IMG/VR virus record: IMGVR_UViG_3300046171_000069
Span: 1-58,218 of that record
Strand: one strand, 5' to 3'
DNA from: a virus
Length of the DNA: 58,218 nucleotides
Part shown: positions 1-15,680 of the stretch, in pieces
How positions within the stretch are numbered: the first letter of the stretch is position 1
Layout of the letters: every line of letters begins with the position of its first letter
The notes under the pieces: generated by a model
Database searches by the model: none
What the model was told of the DNA's origin: nothing
What the model saw: only the letters and a program-made list of their open reading frames with translations
Position numbers and translations under genes: made by a program

Positions 1-1369
1 AGAAAATGCCTCTTTCGGGTATTGGACTTTATCTGACAACACGACAGGAAACTACAATACCGCTTTAGGAAGCAGGTCGCTAAGAGCAAATACAACAGCA
101 GCAGGCAACACCGCAGTTGGATATAGCGCTTTACACCTTAACACTACAGGAGCCACAAATACTGCTGTAGGTAATGCTTCTTTAGATGCTAATACAACAG
201 GAAGTAATAATGTTGCTGTCGGTGATAATGCATTGGGTGCTAATACAACTGCGTCAAACAATACCGCGATCGGTCAAAACTCAGGCTCCGCAATAACTAC
301 TGGAACGAAGAACACCATTCTTGGTTCTTACAACGGCAACCAAGGCGGCCTCGACATCCGCACCTCAAGCAATAACATCGTCTTGTCAGATGGTGACGGT
401 AATCCACGTCAGGTGATTAACAGCTCAGGCAATGTCGGTATAGGAACTGTGTCGCCTGCCAGATTATTTCATGTGGCGGCAGGAGTAGGAACTACACCAT
501 CTACCAGTGGTTTAGGGATTCTTGCTTTAACACAAAATAATTCTAACGAAGCAAACTCTGCTGGTTACGGAATAATAGCTGGCAACACTGGAAATGCCTC
601 TATATTTTTTGGCGACTCTGACGATGCAGATATAGGTAGTATTAAATACGAACATAATACCAATGAAATGGTATTCACAGCTAATACTTCAGAAGCAATG
701 CGTATCGACAGCTCTGGCAATGTCGGTATAGGAGACACAGACCCCGACACTGGGCTAACAATAGGCAGTTCGTTTTTAACTAACAGTGTTGCTGGAGCGT
801 CTGTCAAAGTCAAAGCTATTGCAAGTAGTAGCATATTAGAAATAGGCCAAGATGGAAATAACTCTGCGCTCCTTACACTTACAAATAGTAGTGGAACCGA
901 AACAATCAGAGCGGCGGGCCATAATGGAGCTTTAACGATTACAGGAGCGCTGTCAAAAGGCTCTGGCTCGTTTAAAATTGACCATCCACTGCCTTCTAAA
1001 ACAGACACGCACCACCTAGTCCACTCTTTTGTAGAAGCGCCGCAAGCTGACAACATTTATCGTGGCAAAGTAGATTTAATTGATGGCTCTGCGTCAGTCA
1101 ACATTGACGCTATTGCGGGGATGACAGAAGGCACGTTTGTTTTGCTCAACAGAGACGTGCAGTGTTTTACATCAAATGAATCAGGTTGGACTGCTGTAAA
1201 AGGCACTGTCAGTGGGAATATCTTAGCAATTACGGCGCAGGATAATACTTGCACAGATGCAATTTCATGGCTGGTTATTGGCGAACGGCAAGATCAGCAT
1301 ATGTTTGACACAGAATGGACTGACTCTAACGGGAAGGTCATCGTAGAGCCTCTTAAAGGAGCTAACTAA
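1..1369 (+). CDS. Giant tail fibre, C-terminal part (continues from 55004-58218)
   Basis: This is the 3' part of the fibre gene that starts at 55004; the frame is open from base 2 and joins the right edge without a frame break. It carries the last head-type repeats (NTAVGYSAL, NTAIGQNSG), then short SSGNVGIG motifs. A C-terminal domain of about 135 residues starts near base 964 (motif FKIDHPLPS). I recall similar C-terminal domains in marine virus fibres. It is the likely receptor-binding tip or trimerisation end, which is inferred. The stop codon overlaps the next start (TAATG), so the following small genes are probably translationally coupled. Confidence 0.85.
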   Translation, partial: ENASFGYWTLSDNTTGNYNTALGSRSLRANTTAAGNTAVGYSALHLNTTGATNTAVGNASLDANTTGSNNVAVGDNALGANTTASNNTAIGQNSGSAITTGTKNTILGSYNGNQGGLDIRTSSNNIVLSDGDGNPRQVINSSGNVGIGTVSPARLFHVAAGVGTTPSTSGLGILALTQNNSNEANSAGYGIIAGNTGNASIFFGDSDDADIGSIKYEHNTNEMVFTANTSEAMRIDSSGNVGIGDTDPDTGLTIGSSFLTNSVAGASVKVKAIASSSILEIGQDGNNSALLTLTNSSGTETIRAAGHNGALTITGALSKGSGSFKIDHPLPSKTDTHHLVHSFVEAPQADNIYRGKVDLIDGSASVNIDAIAGMTEGTFVLLNRDVQCFTSNESGWTAVKGTVSGNILAITAQDNTCTDAISWLVIGERQDQHMFDTEWTDSNGKVIVEPLKGAN

Positions 1370-1698
1370 TGGCTAGATGGACTATATCTACAATGGAACA
1401 CAACGTGTCAGACGGCGGTGTGATTGTAGCCCACTGGCGTGTAAATGACTCAGAGACTGTTGGTGACGACACCTACTCTGCTTCTGCATACGGCACTGCT
1501 TCGTTTACTTACGACGCATCTAGCCCCGATTTCACACCCTATGCCGATTTAACCGAAGAGCAGGTGTTAGGTTGGTGCTGGAGCGAAGAAGGTGGTGTTG
1601 ACAAGGACGCTGTTGAAGCGTCACTAGCGGCTAACATCGCAGAGCAAAAAAACCCAACAATTGAAAACGGCGTGCCGTGGAGCATAAACAATGACTGA
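1369..1698 (+). CDS. Small protein following the tail fibre, function unknown
   Basis: A protein of 109 residues whose start overlaps the fibre stop and whose end overlaps the next gene by 8 bases, so it sits in a tightly packed operon. It is acidic, with a Trp-rich middle (motif VLGWCWSEEGGVD). Small proteins directly after a fibre gene are often fibre chaperones or fibre-associated proteins, but nothing in the sequence proves that. The family looks familiar from marine phages as a conserved hypothetical; I cannot name a function. Confidence 0.7.
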   Translation: MARWTISTMEHNVSDGGVIVAHWRVNDSETVGDDTYSASAYGTASFTYDASSPDFTPYADLTEEQVLGWCWSEEGGVDKDAVEASLAANIAEQKNPTIENGVPWSINND

Positions 1699-1936
1699 CG
1701 AAGTAAGAACCGCTGAAGAGCGCACACAGGACTTTACTGCTATGGGTCATAGCGTAGACCTAATCAACGCCCTTATTGCCGGTGACCACGACGAGTGGGA
1801 AGCCGACGAGCGTCAAGACTGCTGTGACCGTAACGTAGCTCACCTTGAGATTATGGTTGCCAAGGACGATTGGGATGGCGAGGACATGACTGCCGCTAAT
1901 GCCGCAATTACTGCGGGACAGGGCTATACAGCATGA
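1691..1936 (+). CDS. Small acidic hypothetical protein
   Basis: A protein of 81 residues, strongly acidic, with paired cysteines (DCCDRN) and no membrane segment. It overlaps the genes on both sides (8 bases upstream, an ATGA overlap downstream), which supports it as a translated member of the fibre-lysis operon. Not recognised. Confidence 0.65.
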   Translation: MTDEVRTAEERTQDFTAMGHSVDLINALIAGDHDEWEADERQDCCDRNVAHLEIMVAKDDWDGEDMTAANAAITAGQGYTA

Positions 1937-2100
1937 TTCTGCAACTAATATCTGACCTAGCGGCGATTGCGCCTATGGTTGTTACCGTGTGTTCAATTAT
2001 TGCGGCAGTTACCGAAACCCCAAAAGACGACGTTTGGATCGGCAAGCTGTACCGCTTTATTGACATCATGGCGATCAATGTAGGCAAGGCCAAACACTAA
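1933..2100 (+). CDS. Small membrane protein, holin-like context
   Basis: A short gene of 55 residues whose start overlaps the preceding stop as ATGA. The N-terminal half is hydrophobic (about residues 2-27, with AAIAPMVVTVCSIIAAV) and is followed by a charged half ending in KAKH, which fits a single-pass membrane protein. It lies four genes before the lysozyme, so a lysis accessory role is possible. Homologous function is not recognised. Confidence 0.6.
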   Translation: MILQLISDLAAIAPMVVTVCSIIAAVTETPKDDVWIGKLYRFIDIMAINVGKAKH

Positions 2101-2121
2101 CCAACCACAGGAGAAACTGAC

Positions 2122-2340
2122 ATGGGAAAAAATGAACAGACCCCCATCACAGTGAACGAAAAAGAGTACATTCTTGAAGACATGACTGACCAGCAGAAAA
2201 CCCTGCTGAATCACGTAAATGACTTAGATAGAAAACTCAACAGCGCACGATTTAACCTTGACCAACTATCCTTTGGTCGAGAGAAGTTTTTTGAAGAACT
2301 TGTTAAATCGCTCGAAACCCAAGACGAAGTAGACGAATAA
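2122..2340 (+). CDS. Small coiled-coil protein of the lysis region
   Basis: A protein of 72 residues preceded by CAGGAGAAACTGAC, a good ribosome-binding site. The N-terminus contains a conserved-looking INxKEY segment (ITVNEKEYILEDMTDQQK). The rest is predicted helical with heptad spacing (LLNHVNDLDRKLNSARFNLDQL). Small proteins of this shape are frequent in marine phage lysis and tail regions with no assigned role. No membrane segment is seen. Confidence 0.7.
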   Translation: MGKNEQTPITVNEKEYILEDMTDQQKTLLNHVNDLDRKLNSARFNLDQLSFGREKFFEELVKSLETQDEVDE

Positions 2341-2344
2341 AAGG

Positions 2345-2626
2345 ATGGTGCCCGTGGACGATCAAGCAGTACGTCTTAATAGGATTGAGGCAAAGCTCGA
2401 TAAAATAACCGAAGCTATGACCATGATCGCCCGCGTGGATGAAAAGTTGGTGGCTAATCAAGCCCGAACAGATCGGTTAGAGTACCGTTTGGACGAGCAA
2501 GAAGCTGATATAGACGGCTTAAAGTCAGTGGTCGGGTACAACACTCAAAGCGTTAAAGTTGCCGAGCGTTTTATCTGGATTCTTATATCGTCGATCGTTG
2601 GGTTGGCAACCTACTACATGCGATGA
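2345..2626 (+). CDS. Coiled-coil protein with C-terminal membrane anchor (XhlA-like architecture)
   Basis: A protein of up to 93 residues. About 65 residues of coiled coil (RIEAKLDKITEAM, DRLEYRLDEQEADIDGL) are followed by one C-terminal hydrophobic helix (FIWILISSIVGLATYYM). This is the architecture of haemolysin XhlA-type and related holin-associated proteins. The start is uncertain: ATG at 2345 sits on the AAAAGG box itself, and GTG at 2354 (VDDQAV) would have better spacing. The end overlaps the holin start. A role in host lysis is inferred from architecture and position. Confidence 0.7.
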   Translation: MVPVDDQAVRLNRIEAKLDKITEAMTMIARVDEKLVANQARTDRLEYRLDEQEADIDGLKSVVGYNTQSVKVAERFIWILISSIVGLATYYMR

Positions 2627-3018
2627 TTGATCAACTGATTGGCCCTATATCTGGTTTGCTTGACAAATTTGTCGAGGATAAAGACCAGAAAGCCAAACTT
2701 GCACATGATATTGCAACAATGGCTGAACGCCATGCCCATGAAGCCAACATGGGTCAACTTGAGGTCAACAAGGCCGAGGCGCAACACCGATCTATTTTCG
2801 TTGCAGGCTGGCGTCCTTTCTTAGGTTGGGGACTGTCTTTCGCTATGGTGTGGCATTTTGTCCTTGTGCCAATGATTACCTTTGGGTTTGCTTTTGCAGG
2901 TGCGGATATACCACAACTTCCTGCGTTTGACATGGACTCGTTAATGACGGTGCTTATGGGGATGCTGGGTTTAGGCGGATTACGCACGTATGAAAAAACA
3001 AAAGGCTTAACTCAATGA
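2623..3018 (+). CDS. Holin, GTA-type three-transmembrane family
   Basis: A protein of 131 residues with an amphipathic N-terminal region and a GWRPFLGWG motif at about residue 65. Hydrophobic segments follow (LSFAMVWHFVLVPMITFGFAF and MTVLMGMLGLGGLRTYEK). This arrangement, including the WRPF and GLGGLRTYEK signatures, matches the three-TM holin family known from gene transfer agents and marine phages. It would make the membrane lesions that release the endolysin. It overlaps both the preceding coiled-coil gene and the following lysozyme gene by four bases (ATGA). Confidence 0.85.
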   Translation: MIDQLIGPISGLLDKFVEDKDQKAKLAHDIATMAERHAHEANMGQLEVNKAEAQHRSIFVAGWRPFLGWGLSFAMVWHFVLVPMITFGFAFAGADIPQLPAFDMDSLMTVLMGMLGLGGLRTYEKTKGLTQ

Positions 3019-3443
3019 GCAAACTAATAAAACAACTAAGAAGACATGAGGGTGTGCGTTCACACGTTTATACGTGTCCCGCTGGTTACGAAACCATTGG
3101 AGTTGGCAGAAACATTGCCGAATCTGGATTGGGCCTATCTGAAGATGAAATAGACTATCTCCTCGAAAATGACATCAAAAGATGCAAACAAGAGCTTATT
3201 GCGCTGTCTTGGTTCACTGATCTTGATTCGGTTCGGCAAGACGCGATGGTCAACTTGTGCTTTAATCTTGGTATGACGCGTCTAATGACGTTTAAGAAGG
3301 CATTAGCGGCTATGACAATAGGGGACTACTCTACCGCCGCAGATGAGTTTATGGACTCTAAATGGGCGACTCAGGTGGGTTCTCGTGCGGATGAAGTGAC
3401 TGAAATGGTCCGCACAGGTCGTTATGGAGAGGGTTATGCGTAA
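3015..3443 (+). CDS. Endolysin, T4-type lysozyme (GH24 muramidase)
   Basis: A 142-residue lysozyme that cleaves peptidoglycan glycan strands. The catalytic signature is visible: HEG with Glu12, Cys21 and Thr27 (YTCPAGYETIGVG), which is the E-8aa-(C/D)-5aa-T triad of phage GH24 lysozymes, here with Cys in place of the T4 Asp20. The typical helical core (MVNLCFNLG) and a C-terminal R-x-E-x-x-x-M segment follow. No signal-anchor segment is seen, so export depends on the holin encoded directly upstream with an ATGA overlap. Length is slightly shorter than T4 lysozyme (164 residues). Confidence 0.92.
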   Translation: MSKLIKQLRRHEGVRSHVYTCPAGYETIGVGRNIAESGLGLSEDEIDYLLENDIKRCKQELIALSWFTDLDSVRQDAMVNLCFNLGMTRLMTFKKALAAMTIGDYSTAADEFMDSKWATQVGSRADEVTEMVRTGRYGEGYA

Positions 3444-3644
3444 TACGATAGAAGCACATACAACGAAAACGGCGTTGAACCTACACATACAGTAGAAGTC
3501 GTTTGTGCTCATTGCGGCTATGATCTTGACGAATCAGAGCTAGAAGCCGACACTTGTTCAGACTGTAACCAACCTCTTAACTTAAAAGAGAGCGTATCGA
3601 TACAAGTAACCACGTTGCCGCCAGTATTTGGCGACACTTTATAG
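3436..3644 (+). CDS. Zinc-ribbon protein, frame broken by one missing base
   Basis: ATG at 3436 starts MRNTI and hits a stop at once. Adding one base near 3449-3451 gives an intact 69-residue protein across the span. That protein carries two CxxC pairs (CAHCGYDL and CSDCNQPL), the signature of a small zinc ribbon. The 209-base span is one base short of 70 codons, which fits a single deletion. The start overlaps the lysozyme end. Function unknown; the break is probably a sequencing error. Confidence 0.55.
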
Positions 3645-3651
3645 GTGCGTT

Positions 3652-5521
3652 ATGGCTCTAAAAAAGTTAGCTTTCAAGCCGGGAATTAACCGCGAAGTAA
3701 CTCGTTACACTAATGAGAATGGGTGGTATGAGTGCGATAAAGTGCGATTTCGGCAGGGTTACCCTGAAAAAATAGGTGGTTGGGAGCGCATCTCTGTATC
3801 TACGTTTCAAGGTATCTGTCGTTCCCTATCAAACTGGATAACGCTTGGTAGTATCAACCTTATCGGCGTAGGAACACACCTTAAGTTTTACCTTGAGGAA
3901 GGCGGCGGATACAACGACATTACACCTATCCGCGCAACTACCGCCGCTGGAGATGTGACCTTTGCGGCTACTAACGGTTCAACCACACTAACTGTAACTG
4001 ATAGCGGACACGGCGCACGTGAGGGAGATTTTGTTACTTTTAGTGGCGCGGTAACACTTGGCGGTAACATTACTGCTGATGTGTTAAACGCTGAGTATCA
4101 GATAGTCACTGTCCCAAGCATCAATACGTACACCATCACCGCAACTGCCACTGCTAATTCTTCGGATACAGGCAACGGCGGTTCATCTGTTGTGGGTGCG
4201 TACCAGATACGCTCAGGCGAGCCTTATGAAGTCCCTCTGACTGGTTGGGGCGGTGGTACATGGGGTGCAGGCACTTGGGGTACTGGCTCAGTATCTACCG
4301 AATCTATCCGTCTTTGGAGTCAGTCTAACTTCGGTGAAGACTTAATATTTGGACCGCGTGGCGGCAGGTATTTTTTATTGGGACGCAACTAACGGTGTAA
4401 GCACGCGTGGAGTGTACTTAAGCTCGTTATCAGGCGCATCCAACGTACCTACAAAACAGAACTTTATTCTTGTGTCTGATGTAAGCCGGTTTGTCTTTTG
4501 TTTTGGGGTAAACCTTTTAGCTTCTGGCACGTTCGACCCCATGCTAATTCGCTGGTCAGACCAAGAAGACCCTACAAATTGGACTCCCGCATCTACAAAT
4601 CAGGCTGGATCTATTCGGCTTTCAAAAGGCACTGAAATTGTAACCGCAAAGCAGTCGCGCCAAGAAATACTGGTTTGGACTGATTCATCTGTGTATTCGC
4701 TTCAGTACCAAGGTGCTCCCATTGTATGGAGTACACAGTTGGTTGGAGACAACATATCGATTGCTTCTCAGAATGCTGTGGCGTTCTCTAGTGGTGTTGC
4801 TTTTTGGATGGGTAAAGACAAGTTTTACGCTTATGACGGTCGTACTCAGACGCTTCCTTGCGACGTACGTAGGTTTGTATTTAACGATTTTAACGAGTTG
4901 CAGTATGACCAAGTAACGGCGGGTACAAACGAAGCATTCCATGAAATTTGGTGGTTTTATTGCTCACAAAATAGTCAAACTAATGACAGGTATGTGGTTT
5001 ACAACTATCTAGAAAAGACGTGGTATTACGGCACGATGGCACGTACTGCGTGGTTAGATTCAGGACTGCGTGATTATCCGTTAGGTGCTTCGTATCAGTA
5101 CAACCTTGTTAATCACGAGTTTGGTACCGACGACAACGAAACTGGAACGCCTGCCGCGATTACTGCAACGATAACTTCGGGTCAGTTTGACATAGACGAT
5201 GGAGATCGTTTTGCCTTTGTTTGGCGAGTTATGCCGGATATGACGTTTGATGGATCTACAGCAGATTCTCCGCACGCAACGATGAGCTTGTTACCCCTCG
5301 CAAATTCAGGATCTGGGTACAACAGTCCTACATCCGAGGGCGGATCTAATTCTGGGACGGTAACTCGTACAGCTACAGTGCCGATTGAGCAGTTTACAGG
5401 CCAAGCAAACATCCGTGTGCGTGGTCGCCAGATGTCTATAAAAATAGAATCGGATTCGTTAGGAGTAAAATGGCAGTTAGGGTCGCCTCGGATTGACTTA
5501 CGCCCTGATGGGAGGCGTTAA
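3652..5521 (+). CDS. Tail hub/nozzle-like structural protein, one frameshift
   Basis: Start at ATG 3652 (MALKKLAFKPGINRE) rather than the upstream ATG, because this N-terminus looks like marine phage tail proteins. The frame breaks at a run of six T near 4374; five T would join the halves (GGRYFYWDATNG) into about 622 residues. The protein is beta-rich, with a WG-rich segment (TGWGGGTWGAGTWGTG) near residue 200 and propeller-like segments after it (ILVWTDSSVYSLQ, VAFWMGKDKFYAYDG). I read it as the tail hub or nozzle, comparable to P22 gp10 or T7 gp12; that role is inferred. It overlaps the next gene by one base. Confidence 0.7.
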
Positions 5522-6138
5522 TGGCTAATGAGCTAGAACGCCCTGCACCTCCTGCGCTACCTCTTGCGACTGAAACTTATGATCGCCCGTTTATGGACCA
5601 GAACAGCAATGTTCTACGTCTGTTTTTTACGCGTCTTGTGAATGCGTTTGATAACTTAGTTAGTACCGACAACGGGGGTAAGTTCCTTTACAGTCCTGTA
5701 GGCACGTTTTATAGCACGCAAGATCAGACCGCCGCCGCTACAAACACTGGTTACGCAGTTACCTTTAATAACACGGTACTTAATAGCGGAATTACTTTAT
5801 CTAACAACAGCCGTATAAACGTCGCAAATGCAGGGGTGTATCAGTTCAACGTAACGTTGCAGTTAGAGCACAACAACGCCAGTGATGCACAAATAACAAT
5901 CTACGAAGAGAAGAATGGTAGTGCTGTATCGTATTCAGGGCACCAATTCCATACAAAAGGTAATGACTACGAAGCAATAAATTGGGAGTTTATGACCTCT
6001 TTAGCGGCAGGTGATTACATAGAAATTTACTGGGCAACGGATGACACGAGTCTAAACTTACACACAGAAGCGGCCTCTTCTCCGCACCCCGGTATACCGT
6101 CTGCGTCTATTGACGTGACGTTTGTAAGTAATGTGTAG
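5521..6138 (+). CDS. Tail-associated protein with C1q/TNF-like jelly-roll
   Basis: A protein of 205 residues. Residues 1-60 are Pro-rich then helical ([36 protein letters not shown]), a pattern common at the N-terminus of virion-attached phage proteins. The rest is beta-strand rich with the pattern of a C1q/TNF-like fold ([19 protein letters not shown], then [10 protein letters not shown]). Such domains occur in phage spikes and adhesins, so a surface or receptor-contact role is plausible. Start and previous stop overlap (TAATG). Confidence 0.7.
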   Translation: MANELERPAPPALPLATETYDRPFMDQNSNVLRLFFTRLVNAFDNLVSTDNGGKFLYSPVGTFYSTQDQTAAATNTGYAVTFNNTVLNSGITLSNNSRINVANAGVYQFNVTLQLEHNNASDAQITIYEEKNGSAVSYSGHQFHTKGNDYEAINWEFMTSLAAGDYIEIYWATDDTSLNLHTEAASSPHPGIPSASIDVTFVSNV

Positions 6139-6146
6139 GCAATAAT

Positions 6147-12646
<6,500 letters not shown>

Positions 12647-12657
12647 GGTAAGTTACT

Positions 12658-13563
12658 ATGACAACAGATGATACTGGCTCAGGCACAACAGATACACCAC
12701 CGCCTACAGAAGACCCTAATGTAGGACAAAAAGTCGGCTCAGAGTCTTCGCTATCCTCGTGGGTCGGGCCTTACGTAACTGAAATGTTAGGGCGCGGTGC
12801 CGCTCTTGCAGATATGCCCTATGAAGCCTATTTTGGACCACTAACGGCGGGCGAATCAGATCTTCAAAGGCAGGCGTTTCAAGGAATAGCGGGGTTGGCT
12901 ACACCTGAAGACATGGGCGCGTATGACCCCGGCTCGTTTACTGATTTTGATGTACAACAAAATTACATGAATCCCTACATTGAGGGGGTTCTTAACCCTC
13001 AACTAGATGAACTTCGCCGGCAAGCGGAACTATCTCGCGTAGAGCAGGCGGGCAAATTAACGCGTGCAGGTGCATTCGGTGGCTCCCGACAACAGCTCGC
13101 AGAAAGCGAGTTAACACGTAATTTACTTGACAAAGTAACTCAAGCTACGGGCCAAGCATATTCTGATGCGTTTGAACGCGGGCGACAGCAATTCAATATT
13201 GAACAAGATCGTGGTATGTCTGCCCAAGAAATGGCGAACACTTACGGGTTACGTGTGTTAGCTGACCAACTTGCCGCTGGTGCACAACAACGAGGCATCG
13301 AACAAGAGGGTATTTTTGCAGACAGAGCGCAATTTGAAGAGGAGCGGGACTTCCCTTATAAGCAGGTGCAGTACATGCAGTCGCTACTGCAAGGGCTACC
13401 TTTGACAGCGCAATCATATTCGTACACGCAACCTAGCCAATTTTCTCAACTTCAGGGTGGGTCGGCGGATATTTTAAACTATCTAAGACTTCTATTCCCT
13501 GACTTGTTTGGTAGGGGCGGCGGTAATAATGACGGTGGTAATAATGACGATGGTGGAGATTAA
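12658..13563 (+). CDS. Putative internal virion/ejection protein
   Basis: A protein of 301 residues. The N-terminus is Thr/Pro-rich and acidic. The middle is strongly helical and Gln/Glu/Arg-rich (LDELRRQAELSRVEQAGKL, FGGSRQQLAESELTRNLLDK). The C-terminus is Gly/Asn/Asp-rich (GGGNNDGGNNDDGGD). Helical, Gln-rich proteins upstream of giant internal proteins are typical of ejection-protein clusters. The FGGSRQQ segment is one I recall as conserved in marine phages. No catalytic motif is seen. Confidence 0.65.
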   Translation: MTTDDTGSGTTDTPPPTEDPNVGQKVGSESSLSSWVGPYVTEMLGRGAALADMPYEAYFGPLTAGESDLQRQAFQGIAGLATPEDMGAYDPGSFTDFDVQQNYMNPYIEGVLNPQLDELRRQAELSRVEQAGKLTRAGAFGGSRQQLAESELTRNLLDKVTQATGQAYSDAFERGRQQFNIEQDRGMSAQEMANTYGLRVLADQLAAGAQQRGIEQEGIFADRAQFEEERDFPYKQVQYMQSLLQGLPLTAQSYSYTQPSQFSQLQGGSADILNYLRLLFPDLFGRGGGNNDGGNNDDGGD

Positions 13564-13568
13564 ATCCA

Positions 13569-15677
13569 ATGTCTATCGATAGAGAAATTAATCAGCGTGT
13601 AGAAGCCTACGGCAACAATCCCGGTGCACTGAAGAAGCGCTACGCCGCGTCTAAACAACTTATTGACCTACTTGCGCTTCAACGCCTGAAGTCTCAGAAA
13701 GAAGCTACCGCACGTCAAATCCAGATGGAAATGGAGCAGATGCCCGGCACTATCAAGGCGCAACGTGAGAAAGAACTCATGGGCCAAAGCGTGCAGGATC
13801 TCACCAAGCGTACTGCCGATACCATGCGTAATATGGCGCAGAAAAAGCAGATGAAAGCCGTGCAAAAAGGTATGGCCGAACGCGCCAAGGGACTAGCGGG
13901 ACTTACTGGTAACCCTCAGATGGCTATGGCGCAACAGAATCGGCCTCAACAACCTCAGCGTATGCAAGCGGGCGGTATTGTTGCGTTAGCGGGTGGTGGA
14001 GATGTTGAAGGTGACAACGCCGAAGTAAAAAGGGAAATTCAAAGACTCATTAATATGGGTTATTCCGACGAAGAAATTAAAGGGATGCTGTCCAAAACTC
14101 CTGAAGAGGTAATTAAGTCGGTTCGTAGACAGCAACAAGAAGACATGCGGGCATCCGGTAAGGGCATACCGGCTGAGAAAGGGCAAGATATTCCTGCTGG
14201 TAGAGAATTTGATGAACCTAAAAAAGAAGAGACCCGTCGTGGAGGACGTTTAGCAGAATCTGGACGTGTAGAAGAAAAAGCCAGAGAAGCGGCTCCTAGA
14301 CCTGATTCTCTATTTGGTCAAGCAAAACCAGATGATGTTGAAGAACTTAAGAGGCGTGGATTATTACCTCCTAATTTTAAAGGTAGTATATCTTCTAGAC
14401 GAGCAGAAGAAATGTTGGCTAGGCCAGCGCAAGCACCAGAAAAACCAGAAGGCATCGCCGCTGTAGCAGAGAAAGCACAACCGCAAGAATCTGTCGGTGT
14501 TCTTAGAAGTGACGCTAACAAACCATCGACCGACAGCATCGTTGATAAACTTATCGCACCTAAAGAAGCAGGCATGGAAGAGAAAATTCCTGAGACTGCT
14601 ATCAAGAACGTGAAAAACGGAAAAGTTGACGAGGCGTTTGATTTACGTAAAGAACTTGATGCGCTACCAGAGCTAAAAGCTGAAACAGTAGATCGAGAAG
14701 GTGCTGACGAGCGTGGTATGGAAGTGCTTAAGATGTTTGGTAGAGCACCTGAAGATCTTGAATCTCCTAAAGAGGCGGGCAGATTAGCGAAAGAAGAGTC
14801 TTACAGAGACTATGGTATTGAGGCTAAAGACAAAGAACGCCGAGCAGGATTAGCACAGCTTGAAGCGCTCGATAAAGCGCAAAGAGATCCCAGAAAGTTA
14901 CGTCAAGAGCGCCTAATGGCTAGCCTGATTGCCGGTAGTCGAGGTGGCCTAGGTTCAGCGGCGGCAGGAGGCGCACGTGCGGCGCAATCACAAGGACGTG
15001 CTTTGCGTGAACGCCAAAAAGAGCGAATGAGTATTGTCAAAGACATTCAGCAGTCGAATACAGATCTAGTTAAGTTAGCGAAAGGTGACCAAAAAGCGGC
15101 TATTGAACGCCAGACAAACATGATCACCAACGCTATGAACACCCTATCTGGGTACGAAACGACTGAAATGCAGACGCGAGCTACTGAAGCAACTAACAGA
15201 AACGCAACGCAAATTGCCAACTACGAAGGTAAAGTTGCTCGCATAGAAATGCTGGCTGATGACGCGCAGAACAAGATAGAAAACCGTATAGCAACGGGTG
15301 AGGTTTACCAAGACGCTGTTGACCAAGCTATGGATTCGATGAAAGAAGTTTCAGAACGTCTTGATGAGCTGACACAACAAGCTGTACAGGTTGATCCTAT
15401 CGTAAGAAAAATTAAAGAAGAGTTGGATGAAGAGCTAGAAAGAGAAGCAGGACTTAATCCGTTTAGCCGCGATCCTGATCCAGAGAAAGTTTCAGAACTA
15501 CGAAAGAAATTAGTAGAGCGTATAGAACAGCTTGAAGCAGGTATGTTACTTGCTAACCCCAAGTTGTACGAAAGATTTAATAGCCTTAAAAATGCTATCT
15601 TGAAAGCGGAAGGTAGTAGGGACCGCGCACTTTTACCTCCAGAAGATGAAGCCTATATAAGACAATTTTCGGGGTAA
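13569..15677 (+). CDS. Putative internal virion protein, long coiled coil
   Basis: A protein of 702 residues, highly charged and helical. Residues 30-115 are basic coiled coil (MEMEQMPGTIKAQREKEL). A short QAGGIVALAGGG motif follows at about residues 135-147, then a long acidic/basic disordered stretch. An Ala/Gly-rich segment near residue 450 (LGSAAAGGARAAQSQGRA) precedes a C-terminal coiled coil of about 200 residues. Its place, five bases after one presumed internal protein and three before the next, suggests an ejectosome component. No enzyme motif is visible. Confidence 0.65.
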   Translation: MSIDREINQRVEAYGNNPGALKKRYAASKQLIDLLALQRLKSQKEATARQIQMEMEQMPGTIKAQREKELMGQSVQDLTKRTADTMRNMAQKKQMKAVQKGMAERAKGLAGLTGNPQMAMAQQNRPQQPQRMQAGGIVALAGGGDVEGDNAEVKREIQRLINMGYSDEEIKGMLSKTPEEVIKSVRRQQQEDMRASGKGIPAEKGQDIPAGREFDEPKKEETRRGGRLAESGRVEEKAREAAPRPDSLFGQAKPDDVEELKRRGLLPPNFKGSISSRRAEEMLARPAQAPEKPEGIAAVAEKAQPQESVGVLRSDANKPSTDSIVDKLIAPKEAGMEEKIPETAIKNVKNGKVDEAFDLRKELDALPELKAETVDREGADERGMEVLKMFGRAPEDLESPKEAGRLAKEESYRDYGIEAKDKERRAGLAQLEALDKAQRDPRKLRQERLMASLIAGSRGGLGSAAAGGARAAQSQGRALRERQKERMSIVKDIQQSNTDLVKLAKGDQKAAIERQTNMITNAMNTLSGYETTEMQTRATEATNRNATQIANYEGKVARIEMLADDAQNKIENRIATGEVYQDAVDQAMDSMKEVSERLDELTQQAVQVDPIVRKIKEELDEELEREAGLNPFSRDPDPEKVSELRKKLVERIEQLEAGMLLANPKLYERFNSLKNAILKAEGSRDRALLPPEDEAYIRQFSG

Positions 15678-15680
15678 GCC

